In this document: one piece after another, positions 24,003-34,777 of the stretch
Position numbering within the stretch: the first letter of the stretch is position 1
Layout: the number at the start of each line of letters is the position of its first letter
Assembly (NCBI GenBank): GCA_032622095.1
Contig: CP136061.1
Coordinates: 251,233,582-251,297,581, forward strand
Origin: Siphonodentalium dalli
Taxonomy: Eukaryota > Mollusca > Scaphopoda > Gadilida > Siphonodentaliidae
Direction: 5' to 3'
Length of the DNA: 64,000 nucleotides
Made by a program: the position numbers and the translations under genes
The notes under the pieces: model-generated
Told to the model about the DNA's origin: nothing
The model's database searches: none
What the model saw: only the letters and a program-made list of their open reading frames with translations

Positions 24003-25290
24003 GAAGTCGGTAGCCGAGAGGTAGCGCACTGGTCTCTCGTGCAATGCTAGCGGACCGGGGATCGCAACCTGGTCAGGGTATTCTGACAAAAATGAGAACT
24101 CGGTCAGATACCAAGTTTGTAAGGCTGAAAAGTTGCACGCTGTCCGATCGGGTGCGGACATTAATGGCTGACCCGTGTACACGAATCGGTGTGTGCATGT
24201 GCACGTTAAAGAGCGCTACTGGAGTCACCACATGGTTATAAAGTTACTCGGCCGTGGTAGCACCTACCGGAGTCACCACATGGTTATAAAGGTACTCGGC
24301 CGTGGTAGCACCTGCCGGAGTCATCACATGGTTATAAAGTTACTCGGCCGTGGTAGCACCTGCCGGAGTCATCACATGGTTATAAAGTTACTCGGCCGTG
24401 GTAGCACCTGCCGGAGTCATCACATGGTTATAAAGTTACTCGGCCGTGGTAGCACCTACTGGAGTCACCACATGGTTATAAAGTTACTCGGCCGTGGTAG
24501 CACCTGCCGGAGTCATCACATGGTTATAAAGTTACTCGGCCGTGGTAGCACCTGCCGGAGTCATCACATGGTTATAAAGTTACTCGGCCGTGGTAGCACC
24601 TACTGGAGTCACCACATGGTTATAAAGTTACTCGGCCGTGGTAGCACCTGCCGGAGTCATCACATGGTTATAAAGTTACTCGGCCGTGGTAGCACCTGCC
24701 GGAGTCATCACATGGTTATAAAGTTACTCGGCCGTGGTAGCACCTGCCGGAGTCATCACATGGTTATAAAGTTACTCGGCCGTGGTAGCACCTGCCGGAG
24801 TCATCACATGGTTATAAAGTTACTCGGCCGTGGTAGCACCTGCCGGAGTCATCACATGGTTATAAAGTTACTCGGCCGTGGTAGCACCTACTGGAGTCAC
24901 CACATGGTTATAAAGTTACTCGGCCGTGGTAGCACCTGCCGGAGTCATCACATGGTTATAAAGTTACTCGGCCGTGGTAGCACCTGCCGGAGTCATCACA
25001 TGGTTATAAAGTTACTCGGCCGTGGTAGCACCTGCCGGAGTCATCACATGGTTATAAAGTTACTCGGCCGTGGTAGCACCTGCCGGAGTCAGCACATGGT
25101 TATAAAGTTACTCGGACGTGGTAGCACCTGCCGGAGTCATCACATGGTTATAAAGTTACTCGGCCGTGGTAGCACCTACCGGAGTCACCACATGGTTATA
25201 AAGTTACTCGGTCGTGGTAGCACCTGGACCGGCTCATAATTGTCAGTACAATTTATGACAGTGAGCTGTAATGAGAAGAAGAAGAACAAA
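24003..25290 (+). mobile_element. tRNA-derived SINE, body expanded by a minisatellite
   Basis: The head resembles a tRNA promoter. TAGCCGAGAGG at 24011-24021 fits the Pol III A-box pattern TRGYNNARNNG exactly. GGATCGCAACC at 24059-24069 fits the B box with one mismatch. The gap is 37 bp. After about 150 bp of body comes TGTGCACGTTAAAGAGC and then the 48-bp array. DNA beyond the array (about 25236-25290) ends in AATGAGAAGAAGAAGAAC, a plausible SINE 3' tail. The SINE therefore appears to span both sides of the array. The family is not named; target duplications were not found. Confidence 0.6.
24222..25233 (+). repeat. 48-bp minisatellite, 21 units, inside the SINE
   Basis: The unit starts GGAGTCA(C/T)CACATGGTTA and includes ACTCGGCCGTGGTAGCACC. 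Units are almost identical; the recurring variants are CTACTGG, CTACCGG and CTGCCGG. Because 48 is a multiple of three, one plus frame stays open for 354 codons as a 16-residue repeat, but this follows from the period and is not evidence of a protein. Confidence 0.95.
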
Positions 25291-25829
25291 CGAACGCTGA
25301 TTATAAAGCGAACGCCAGAAATTCGAGGACAAGTTTGAATGTTCCTACATAATATAAGAGAAGTTATTTCTCGAACGAAATTTGTTTGAAGTCCTTTATA
25401 GCATTTATTTACGAAATTTTGGAATGAAACAAATACAAAATTGAAATCACCCGAAATACGTTAATGACAAAATAAAGGCCACTATTTTGAACTCATATGG
25501 TATTAACTTTAAATGCAAAAACAGAGAGATAAATGTCCCCCCCCCTAAGGACCACAAATTAAGTTACTTATCTTATTATATAAAAATATTAGCTAAGATC
25601 TAGCTCCACCTTTTGAGTTAAACCTCGTTAAATCGCCCTTATCGGACCCTGTTGACAGTCAATATATCCAATATGTAACCAGCGGTAACAGAACACGGTC
25701 CACCATAATGCCACACTGATATTGCCATTATTTTTGTTAAATATTAAAATGCTATATATCCGGTGTGACGCCCAGACCAGCCCGGACCCGACGGGACCCC
25801 GCCCGGACCCGCCCCTGTGGTGTATTGGG
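25291..25829. other. No recognisable gene
   Basis: AT-rich sequence with a C9 tract near 25538 and GC-rich CGGACCCG-type direct repeats near 25780-25815. Nothing coding was recognised. Confidence 0.45.
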
Positions 25830-26115
25830 GTGATTTTATCCCTTGAATCTCCGTGAATGTTGTCGGCGGTAGTATCGCAACATATTGGTGTGGAGTTATC
25901 AGCCGTATATACGAGGTCGACACGGGGTCGCGATTCTTGTTATTGCCGGCACTATATTGTAATTCTGGCTGAATCTGGCAAGTTATGTGTTAATATCGGC
26001 ACTCATGGTCGCCCGTGATCACCGCCCGTGCATATGAGGGTTTCCATGACACACACGCACTGTTATGGTCACTAAAATCACTCCTAGACGCCACAATGTC
26101 GGCCCGGTCTGATAC
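25830..26115 (+). repeat. Dispersed ~290-bp repeat, copy 1 (second copy 36346)
   Basis: It matches 36346-36645 in the same orientation, with long identical stretches such as CACTATATTGTAATTCTGGC and CTCATGGTCGCCCGTGATCA. Both copies lie beside GAACC/GGTTC-rich DNA, on the right here and on the left at the other copy. No terminal repeats were identified. Confidence 0.8.
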
Positions 26116-26735
26116 ACTCTAAGAACAGGCAAGAACCCTACGGTTCTTCACGCCTTCAAGAACCGATATTATGGGGACTCGCGCGTTTTGAAGAACCAAA
26201 TGAAGAACCAAATTTGTATAACATGAGTTGCGGTTCGTAATAAATGTGTGTCGCCCAAATGGAACAGAACTACGACCTCGTGTTTTGAGTTTTCAGAACC
26301 GCCATTTTCGATCGCTGATTTTGTGGGAGGCGATGGAACAAAATCCGACAGAATCAACAAGGGAACCGGCCATGTGGAGTGCGGCGATGTGGAGCAATGG
26401 TTGATCGAGTGTCAGACTGCCAGTTGACAGCACGTGTTTCTACTTTTGAAGGTTGTTATATTTGTTATCTTAATTTATATTTACGATGTTTTGTAAAATA
26501 ATCTCAGTTGAATTTAAATAAGGCCTAATATAAGTAAACTTGAAAGCTTTCAGAGTGTAGATCTATGTCACTTAATTTACGGTATTGACTATTATTACCA
26601 CTGTATAGGGCGTTCTCTGTGGTTCTTCACGCCGCCAAGAACCGATATTATGAGGATTTTGGTTCTTCGCGCTCTCTAGAACACTGACTCGCGCGTTTTG
26701 AAGAACCAAATGAAGAACCAAATTTCTATGCCGAA
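26116..26735. repeat. GAACC/GGTTC-rich segment with a ~90-bp duplication
   Basis: About 26128-26215 recurs at 26629-26733 with shared GAACCGATATTATG, CTCGCGCGTTTTGAAGAACC and AAATGAAGAACCAAATTT. The GAAGAACCAAAT motif also makes up the array at 35690-36270. The DNA between (26216-26628) holds nothing I recognise. Confidence 0.65.
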
Positions 26736-28440
26736 CTTAACTTAAGTGAAAAAAAAATTAACAAGGCATAAACTTAACACCACGCACTCTGACTGACTTC
26801 AGAGCAGCAATTCGTCGACATATCAGCACCAATAGTATTATCATTCTGCTTATATAGGCCTCATCTGGGAAGTATCTGTAGTCTCAAATTAACATTGATT
26901 TTTAGTTACTTTTCCCTTCTTAGAAGTTTCTATATCCCCTAGTTTGCAGAAGATACAATGCATAATCAAAGTATCTAATGGGTGAACATCACCAACTTCA
27001 CTGGGGAACCTCAATAGGATCCTAGGTCCCCCGTAGTAGTTGAGGCTTAATCTGAATGAAGTTCTCGGAGTGTGAATTTGGTGATGCTAGCCTGCTGTGC
27101 AGGATAGTGTCACTAAATTCATTCTCTGGGGAGATCATTCTGCAAATGACATACACAATATTGCAACTTGCTCGCCAGCGAATATATAGTCATTAACCCA
27201 TTCTGTATTAAATAATCATTGACGAGTACATGTAGTTCTCTCAGGAAATATTAAGATAATAAGTTCAACTAGAAAGGTATTTTATTAGACTGATAGGAAT
27301 ATTATCAGAAATGTAGATGTAGCATATAGCAATAGTTTTTATTTGAAACATCTCATTATTGGAGAATTATTGATAATAACAACAAAGTTTTACATGTAGG
27401 CCCTAATTGCTGATTGACATTTCACATGTGCCAATTATAGAATAATAATTATATAATATAGAAATGAGCGGTGCCCGTGTATCTGCATGGTATGCGTCCA
27501 TGTCTTGCCATCAGTCTGTGTGTGCATCTTAAATGTTTGTTGTCCGGATGATAACTTGAACAGTATTCAGTAACACAATTTGATGAAACTTAGCACATGG
27601 AAGTGGAAGATTTGGATCCATCCAACCATTTCTGACGGAGTTATGTCCCTTTTCGAATTAGAATTTGATGATTATTTTGTTGTCTGGATGTTAACTCAAA
27701 TTATGATTATCCGATACCTTTCAAATTTACTGTGTGGATTAATCAAACAAAGCCACCTTATTTGGGAACTTGTGGCCTTTTATTAACCCTTCTTTGGCTG
27801 GAGCTTCCTAAAAGTTTGCGAAAACCATGTGTGCCAATGCATTCTCTTAATACATGTGAGTCTCTCATAGGAGATGCATATTAAGAGAATACATTATCCC
27901 AACAATATTTACCATGACTGGTATATGCGAGGCTGCCTATGGGAGACTCGCATATATAAGAGAATGCCTGCCACAGGATCTTTTATTCTGCATCTGTTGT
28001 GCCGATCCCATCATGGAAGGGATATTAAAGCCACAGCGCGGTTTGTGCTCCATGATAGAAATAATATTATTAGCTTCAGATAAATATCTTAACTACCTTT
28101 CTACGAGCATTCTGTAACCCAAAAAGACGCATTGAAGTAATGAAAAATACAACTGTAGTGTGAATACGGTGTTGGGGTCCCAAACACAAAACAGCCATTT
28201 ACAAGAAATGGACCAGAAAAGAACGTTCCATGGTACTCTACTCCTGATATGGTAGCAATAAAGAGCGTTTATCTTACTTCTGGCGAAAGTTGAAAATGGC
28301 TGTGACTCTGGCAAAGTGTTTTTCAGAGCATATGAAGCCGGTACTTCAATAGTTTGTTTACTTTCGACATATCGTATGAACAAATTTGGCAGTTCGAATG
28401 AGCCATGTACGTTTAAGGCCCCGAGTCCTTTAATGAGATA
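26736..28440. other. No recognisable gene; several old repeat remnants
   Basis: About 26970-27150 is a decayed relative of the fold-back MITE at 34778 (shared GTGAATTTGGTGATGCTAGC and CATTCTGCAAATG). About 27540-27740 is a relative of the repeat at 20740. About 27835-27975 holds two decayed copies of the hairpin module found in the piggyBac-type MITEs (CAATGCATTCTCTTA and ATATAAGAGAATGC ends). No coding region is supported. Confidence 0.5.
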
Positions 28441-28457
28441 TTAATTTTTATTTGTAG
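28441..28457 (+). promoter_or_regulatory. Probable 3' splice site of the zinc-finger exon
   Basis: A pyrimidine-rich TTTTTATTTGTAG ends at 28457, just before the first zinc-finger cysteine codon. The zinc-finger frame continues upstream only briefly and without protein character, so an intron boundary here is the simplest reading. This is inference from motif and position. Confidence 0.45.
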
Positions 28458-28900
28458 ATGTCCAACGTGTCAGGTCAGTTTCAAAGACCGGTTATCCCTG
28501 AAACGTCATCAGTTGCTGCATATAGACAAGAAACATGTCAAATTACGTATATTTTGTGACTTTGTGTGCCGGCGATCTGTTTCATTGACATGTCATTTGG
28601 AAAGATATCACCCATCTAGCGGAGCTGTCTTCAAATGTGATGTGTATCCATTCGAGATGATTGACGAAAATATATTTAGTAGACAATTTCATTCTGAAAA
28701 TTCACATAGGAATGTAGTTGGAATCTAAATGCAGAGAGGTCAGATGAAACCATGTTAACAGATACCTCTGATATTCAAAATAAGAATGAACGACAATGTG
28801 ACCTTCAAAATAAGGATGAGAAACACTTTGACATTCCCTGCTCTAAGCATGTCAGCTATGAAACCGTGGATCAGCATTGTTACCAGAATAGTCAGATAAA
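28458..28900 (+). pseudogene. C2H2 zinc-finger exon, 5' part, split by a transposon
   Basis: The frame from 28459 has one complete C2H2 finger: Cys codons at 28459 and 28468, a 12-residue gap, His at 28507 and 28519. A second, degenerate finger has Cys at 28555 and 28567 and His at 28594 and 28609, with a shortened centre. A third (FKCDVYPF start) has lost its second Cys. That frame stops at 28726. The next frame is open from about 28719 to 28900 with a hydrophilic, D/N/Q-rich sequence, so a one-base shift near 28700-28725 probably links them. C2H2 fingers normally bind DNA or RNA in the nucleus. The coding sequence is cut at 28900 by the element at 28901-33306 and resumes at 33312. A decayed paralogue is as likely as a working gene. 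Confidence 0.5.
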
Positions 28901-29349
28901 CACAGTGGATCAACGGACACGAACCAAAACCGGAAGTCGAAGATTTCGAGGTGGAGAAATATCTGTCGACAAATATTTGTTGACATGTTTTGACGGTTTT
29001 TTGGGAAAATAAACGCTTGGATAGCATATCTGACCAACTGAAGGTGAGTGAATATTTCTTCGCTAATGTTCGGACACCGACGATCAATTTAAGTCGGTTG
29101 TCATTGTTCGATCGCGGAAAAAATGTCATTTAATCATCGCCGCGAGACGATTTCTTCCCCAAAATATCCCAGAAAATCATACTTTTCACATTCATCGCAG
29201 ACAGCTGTCGCAACAACCTATATACCGGTCGAAAGGCCCGTTTTCCCCCCACAAATGCATATTTTGAGTATTTTCACGGACTGTCTCAAAATTCCAAATT
29301 TCATCTTTTGATGCAAGTACCCACCTCGAAAATACTGTCCGGTTAGTCC
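28901..29349 (+). repeat. Left terminal inverted repeat of the Transib-like element
   Basis: It pairs with 32861-33306. By eye there are only scattered substitutions plus a longer C tract in the partner. The arm contains GACAAATATTTGTTGACA. An AAG|GTGAGT splice-donor-like site lies near 29041 (GTTAGT in the other arm), so the insertion could have brought a usable donor into the host exon. Confidence 0.9.
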
Positions 29350-29737
29350 TGTACACCCCGGAATTTAGTTGCAATCCACCAGACCCGGCGGACAGTTTTT
29401 GTTGTTCAATCAAGAGTCGAAATGGATTAGTTGGTTGGCTGCCTTTCGTTAACAGTGGCACGTTTTTGGGCAACTGCTATTCTGTTGCAACTATAGTATA
29501 CTGATCAAGTTTAGTTACCGAGTACAGTTTGCAATTTGTTCTCATATATTCGTTCAGATCGTGTAAGGTCATTAACCAATGAATCATTTATGGAAATATT
29601 GTTAGAACAAGAATATTACAATACCCTCCATGACCAAGGCCGGTAGCAACAGGATTGTTTTGATGGTGGGGGGTGTAGATGTATTTTCCAATAGTTTGAT
29701 ATTTCAGCCAGTATATAGCGTGAAATTTGATACTTAA
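29350..29737. other. Interior of the Transib-like element, left part
   Basis: No recognisable coding sequence. A 93-codon minus frame spans part of the arm and this segment but has no features I recognise. Confidence 0.4.
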
Positions 29738-30329
29738 AGGGGTACTGTACGCCATTTTCAATAAATTCCCGGTGATAACAACGATCTAGTATCGATACTA
29801 TATAGAAATATAAGTAATTTGAGTCGAAGATGTATTCTGTAAACGCTCAGGTTAATAGGCTATCTTAAAATTTAATAATTTAAAAGTTAATAATTTAATA
29901 TAAATTGATTTTATGGCTCCAGCCATAAAATGGCGTCTCTTAAAATTGGAATTTCCGTGTACAAAACGTAATCAAATTATAATTGAGGGATACTGGATTA
30001 ATAAAACAATTGCACACACGATCGTTTGAAACATTATGCTTATACGGGGAGAAAACCCAAGCCACTCATTGACTAGTGACCATACACTAACTTAAATGAG
30101 TATATGGGACTACTAAGCATATACTATAATGTTTATTTGATTCATTTGGTTGAAAACTGTACAAAAATTACTCGACAACGACAATTTGTATTTTTGCATT
30201 CCGGTAAATTTGCCATCCGTAACAATACTTCGTACTCAACATACTTTCAAAAAATGGAAAAGTTGTTACCTTATTCTCCGACTCGGGGATTATAGAAACC
30301 AACAACAACATCTTGGGTACAGTACCCCT
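29738..30329. mobile_element. TTAA-flanked MITE nested in the Transib-like element
   Basis: TTAA at 29734-29737 and 30330-30333 flank inverted ends AGGGGTACTGTAC / GTACAGTACCCCT. A TTAA target duplication is typical of piggyBac and Kolobok DNA transposons; the AGGGG terminus does not fit the usual piggyBac CCC start. About 592 bp with no transposase. The short TIR limits confidence. Confidence 0.6.
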
Positions 30330-30596
30330 TTAAAAAACAATTAAAATTCGATTAATTTCAGAAAAAAACAAATCGGGACCCATGGCTGTTCTTTTTCATT
30401 ATGGCCACTTTCGGGACCCACCACCCGAGTTTTTATTACGATTGTATAAAGTTTTAACTTCGTTTTCGGGTATATATACATCCCTTTATTTTTATGTTTT
30501 AAACTACAGGCACCCACCCATATTTCGGAGAATTTTCGCTAATATTACATATTATAGCATAGCCATCAAATATGCAGATGTTTATTTCTATTTCTA

Positions 30597-31468
30597 TGAG
30601 AGGCCAAATTCACATTTCATATTTAATTGCAGTTAAGCAATAGCACTTAAGCATAATTATTTGCGATTAAGCGCAATTCATGGTTATACTGTATGTAACT
30701 ATGTACCCCTGGTGAATAAATAGGTGTATCTATAACTAAACCTGAACTCATATTGACATATCACCTCCTTGTTTTCATTGCTTTGGATAGTTGGGATTGT
30801 GAACTAGCCTAAATTCTTTATCAAAATGGGTGACTCGCGACAGTATTACCTTCTGTTTTAGTCGAGTCGAGGAACCAATCCATCAAAGCTCAAGTGTGAT
30901 CAGATATCGATTATTGAAGTTTGTTATTTCAATTGATTGCTGCACAGAAACACGCCGTGAAAAGGGTGGTTTCGGTCAAAATTGCGGATGAAGATGGATA
31001 ACTCTAAAACAAGTGGTAATACGGTAAAATTTCGTGATACTTTAGTAATTATACGGCCATATTTTGTTGAACAAAATGTTTATAAATCACACGTTTTTGG
31101 GAAATTTGATACCATAGTTGAAGTGGTCAGCATTATTTTTTGCAGTTAATCGATTCTGATAACTAAAGCTTATATTGAAGAAATATTGTTGTTGTTGTTG
31201 TTGTATCTTTATAATATGGGTCTTTCTGATCGGATTGAGGACCTTTAGTTTAAATTAGCCAAATGCAGATACACCCGGTCATGCTAATAGTTAGGTTATA
31301 TGGGTAGTTACACTTACTCTCAAGCAACTCATAGCGCTTAATCGCAATTAATTGCACTTAAGCGCCATTCATTTCAATTATGCGCACATGCCATATGTGT
31401 GCTTTAGCGCGATATGTGGTATATGCGCTTAAGCGCAATTCATTATTAAATGTGAATTTGACCTCCCA
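30597..31468. mobile_element. TA-flanked inverted-repeat element nested in the Transib-like element
   Basis: The ends TGAGAGGCCAAATTCACATT and the complement TGGGAGGTCAAATTCACATT lie next to TA on both sides. Inside each end are CTTAAGCGCAATT-type motifs (30630-30680 and 31325-31445). About 872 bp, no transposase visible. TA duplications would fit Tc1/mariner-like families. Confidence 0.55.
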
Positions 31469-32860
31469 TACAGTTATTTTTTTGTCTATATATATGAACG
31501 AGTAGGGTCTGTCTGCATGTCTTCTGTCCGCTTAAATTTGAATATATACGCGACCATTTGCGTTAAAAACTTCCCAACCAAATTATCCAGTGTGTGAATC
31601 AATGTGGAAACAATTAATTATGGCGCGATTTGAATACAACAGGACAAAAATCACGTGCCTATATATTTACAAAAGTAACTTGCACCTGGTTCCACATTCA
31701 GTTGTACGCTATAGATTGGAATTTTACCCGCCGCTATATACATGTAGGAAACACAACACTTCTACATTAATGGACAGCCAAGGTGGGATTAAGAATACAA
31801 CAACTCGAAAGAACACTGGAGTTTTCATGATGATGTTTCTATTCTCTATATCAACCGAGAATACCAATATTTCGTATAGTATTGTATAGTATAGTATTGT
31901 ATAGTATTTTATTATAAATAATTTTTAAATTTTTTATTTTCAATAATTTTATTTTCAAACATTCATTCGGGTGTTGTAAAATCCCATCGTCGATTGCCTC
32001 AGCGAAGCCGCAAGCCTTTGCCTCACAGTGGTTACATATATGAAGGCAGGCATGCGATCCTCTCGCCAGTATAGCACCTGGAATTATAAAATAATATCGC
32101 TTAGTGGACTTGAACTTAAGCTAATATTAGTAACATATATAGCTGTACAACCCGCCGACTGTATGTTTTAGTCCCCTCCTCATTATTGTTTTAACCATTG
32201 CTGAATATTGAAAACAATAATTTTCTAAGTCGAAAAATGTCATATAACTCCACACAAAAAGGTCTGACATATTTCATAATCATATATGTACGCATGTTCC
32301 CATGGTACTAAATATATATATGCCAAGCCAAAAAACAAATGACCGCAAAACTTAGGAATAAAAACTCGGAAAATTGCATCCACGAAAGGACGAGCAAGCT
32401 GCTTCCTGTATAACCCCACAAGTTGTGGGCCACAACTCGTTGCGAGTGTATAATCAAATATAAAGGGTAAAAATCGGCACACCGCTGCATTTTTCTGAAA
32501 AAAGTTGGATGTAAATCATTTTTTTTTATGTCGGCCTGCCGAGAGTGATGACAAGTCGGAGTTAACAATATGACATACATCAAAAGTTATATGTTTACCA
32601 AACATGTACTTCGTAGTTGGATTTCAGTTACAGGTTAAAGTTCAGTTATATATATAATTCACCGCCTGGATGTTATGTTGTACCAGGAGACATATACAAC
32701 ATTATGAACACACAGAACCATTGTGGCCACGCAAAAGTCAAATGAAACGCCCATCATCTGCGGCAAAATTGCGATTTCGACCAGAAATTGAAGATGGCAG
32801 ACCTCAGCAAAATCACGACTAAGCGGACAGATTTTTTACAACTAATGATTAAATTTTTCG
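31469..32860. other. Interior of the Transib-like element, right part
   Basis: AT-rich sequence with a GTATAGTATT-type tract near 31870-31905. Open frames (up to 99 codons) show no domain I recognise. This and 29350-29737 are where a decayed transposase would be expected; I could not find one. Confidence 0.4.
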
Positions 32861-33306
32861 GGACTAACCGGACAGTATTTTCGAGGTGGGTACCTACATC
32901 AATTTGGAATTTTGAGACAGTCCGTGAAAATACTCAAAATATGCATTTGTGGGGGGGGGGGGGAAACAGGCATTTCGATCGGTGTATAGGTTGTTGCGAC
33001 AGTTGTCTGCGATGAATGTGAAAAGTATGATTTTCTGGGATATTTTGGGGAAGAAATCGTCTCGCGGCGATGATTAAATGACATTTTTTCCGCGATCGAA
33101 CAATGACAACCGACTTAAATTGATCGTCGGTGTCCGAACATTAGCGAAGAAATATTCACTAACCTTCAGTTGGTCAGATATGCTATCCAAGCGTTTATTT
33201 TCCCAAAAAACCGTCAAAAAATGTCAACAAATATTTGTCGACAGATATTTCTCCACCTCGAAATCTACGACTTCCGGTTTTGGTTCGTGTCCGTTGATCC
33301 ACTGTG
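32861..33306 (-). repeat. Right terminal inverted repeat of the Transib-like element
   Basis: Near-identical inverted partner of 28901-29349, ending CCACTGTG at 33306. It has a 13-base G run at 32951-32963 where the left arm has a shorter C run; this is the main length difference. Confidence 0.9.
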
Positions 33307-33311
33307 ATAAA

Positions 33312-33465
33312 GTCCCATTATGTTAAAACATCAAGGAATGTGGATGCTGAGGGCGTCGGATGGAAGCGACTTCAGAATATCTTACAGACTGAAGATCCCG
33401 AATCATTATGCGTGACCTGGGATGATTCAGTATTAAGTGGTCTCACTATTCAGGACTCAGAATGA
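33312..33465 (+). pseudogene. 3' part of the interrupted zinc-finger exon, with stop
   Basis: This frame runs open from the right-hand ATAAA to a TGA at 33463-33465, about 51 codons after the join. The sequence has protein character and includes VDAEGVGWKRLQNILQ and TEDPESLCVTWDDS. Removing 28901-33306 and one ATAAA puts codons 28893-28898 directly in frame with it, so it reads as the C-terminal end of the same exon. I do not recognise the C-terminal domain. The product would carry at most one to two working fingers, and the apparent frameshift near 28710 argues for a pseudogene or a young null allele. Confidence 0.5.
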
Positions 33466-34777
33466 TCCAAACTGAATTTCAACAATCAGCTCTTTCCTAA
33501 AATAGAGTATGTTACCCTTTCCATGACTAGGGAGCCTCGCATATTTTAGATAATGCATTGGCCTAACAATATTTAACTTGACTTTGTAAGTCAGTGTATT
33601 CTCTTATATATGAGGCCCTCTATAGGAGACTTGAACATATAAGAAAATGCGTTGGTACATGATCTTGATAGCTGCACCAGGTCAACTCACATCATGAAAG
33701 GGTTAAAGATATATTCAGGTATTAGTTTTAGACTTTTAGTGACAAATCCACAAAGAACAATGACCAAATAGAAAACTTGTATGTCTCAATTCCTCAAAAT
33801 GGAGATTTTAGATCTGTCTCAGGGCAGTCAGACCATAATAGAAACACATTGCCATTGGTAGCTGGAATGTATGTCTAGCTAACTGACCTTGATAAGCATA
33901 GTAGAAACACACTGCCATTTGTGATAGATATCAAACGTTCCAAACTAAATGTATTGCAGTTAGATGTTTGAGAGAGTAGATAGTACAAATTATTTCCTGT
34001 CTACGTCCACCAGTTGTCATACAAATACAAACGTTTTATGTTTTCTCAAATCTCACTATTTGGTGCAACTGTGTGGCTCAATAAGCTAATTCGCACTATT
34101 GGCATATTCGTGATTTGTATAATGGTCTTTATGATATATGACACGACTACTATGTTGCAAAGTGAAATATCAAGATTCAATTTAACTCGTATTTACTCTA
34201 TCGAGCTATTGATATTCCACCTGAATTTTTTTCTGTGACTAGTCAGAACTAGCTGTGTGTATGTTCTGGTTTTCGCGCACATGAGGCATGCGTTTGTTTA
34301 TTAGTCACTTGCGAGAAGTCTGAACTATCGAGGAAAACAACCAATGGATTCATTTGGAGTGGCATCTTCCGGAACCATATACACTCAAAGCTGTGTAAAT
34401 GAATGTAAAATTCTCAAATAATTAGATCTGGTTTAATTTGTGCATATCATTTGTTGACTTTCTGAATGGGCATTTTGCATGAGTAGTTGCACTTCTATTG
34501 TGGTTTGCCATTGGTGGTTAATGTATACACATCGCAGCGTCGCTATTTGATACTATTCTAGATGCCGTGTTCATTTTCTGACAACTGTTTGGCATTGTTG
34601 AAACGGGTAATAATTAATTAATTAATATTATTGGAAAGAACCATGAAATCGTAGGATGAAGTCAAAACGTGTCGCATATTTCTAAAACTTCCAGAAATTA
34701 TGCATCAAGATGATTCTGACTACTCCCAGAGCAAATTTAAATGGTACTAGTCTGAAGTATTTCCGGGCAGCTAAATA
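33466..34777. other. No recognisable gene; decayed hairpin module near 33540-33660
   Basis: About 33540-33660 has decayed blocks of the piggyBac-type MITE hairpin (ATTCTCTTATATATGAGG, AATGCATTGGCC). A diverged small duplication (AGAAACACA(T/C)TGCCATT) sits at 33838 and 33903. Nothing else was recognised. Confidence 0.45.

Larger units (their letters stand above)
28901..33306 (+). mobile_element. Transib/RAG-type non-autonomous transposon, 4.4 kb
   Basis: Both ends begin CACAGTGGATCAACGG as inverted repeats that continue, nearly identical, for 449 (left) and 446 (right) bp. ATAAA lies directly outside each end (28896-28900 and 33307-33311). Transib elements and RAG transposons make 5-bp target duplications and have termini matching CACWRTG; CACAGTG is also the V(D)J heptamer. 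ACCAAAACC at 28923-28931, 15 bp inside, matches the V(D)J nonamer ACAAAAACC at 8 of 9 positions, and the right end mirrors it. The 3.5-kb centre contains two nested elements (29738-30329 and 30597-31468) and no open frame over 100 codons, so no RAG1-like or Transib transposase is visible. Superfamily assignment rests on ends and duplication only. Confidence 0.6.

Noticed and set aside
24003-24078. Functional tRNA gene
   Set aside because: Pol III A and B boxes are present, but I could not form a full acceptor stem and cloverleaf, and the sequence continues as a SINE body.
24175-25239. 354-codon open frame of a 16-residue repeat as a protein
   Set aside because: The frame exists only because the minisatellite period is 48 bp. 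It starts inside the SINE body and has no non-repeat coding sequence.
29350-32860. RAG1-like or Transib transposase in the element interior
   Set aside because: No open frame over 100 codons and no recognisable catalytic context; two nested repeats occupy much of the space.
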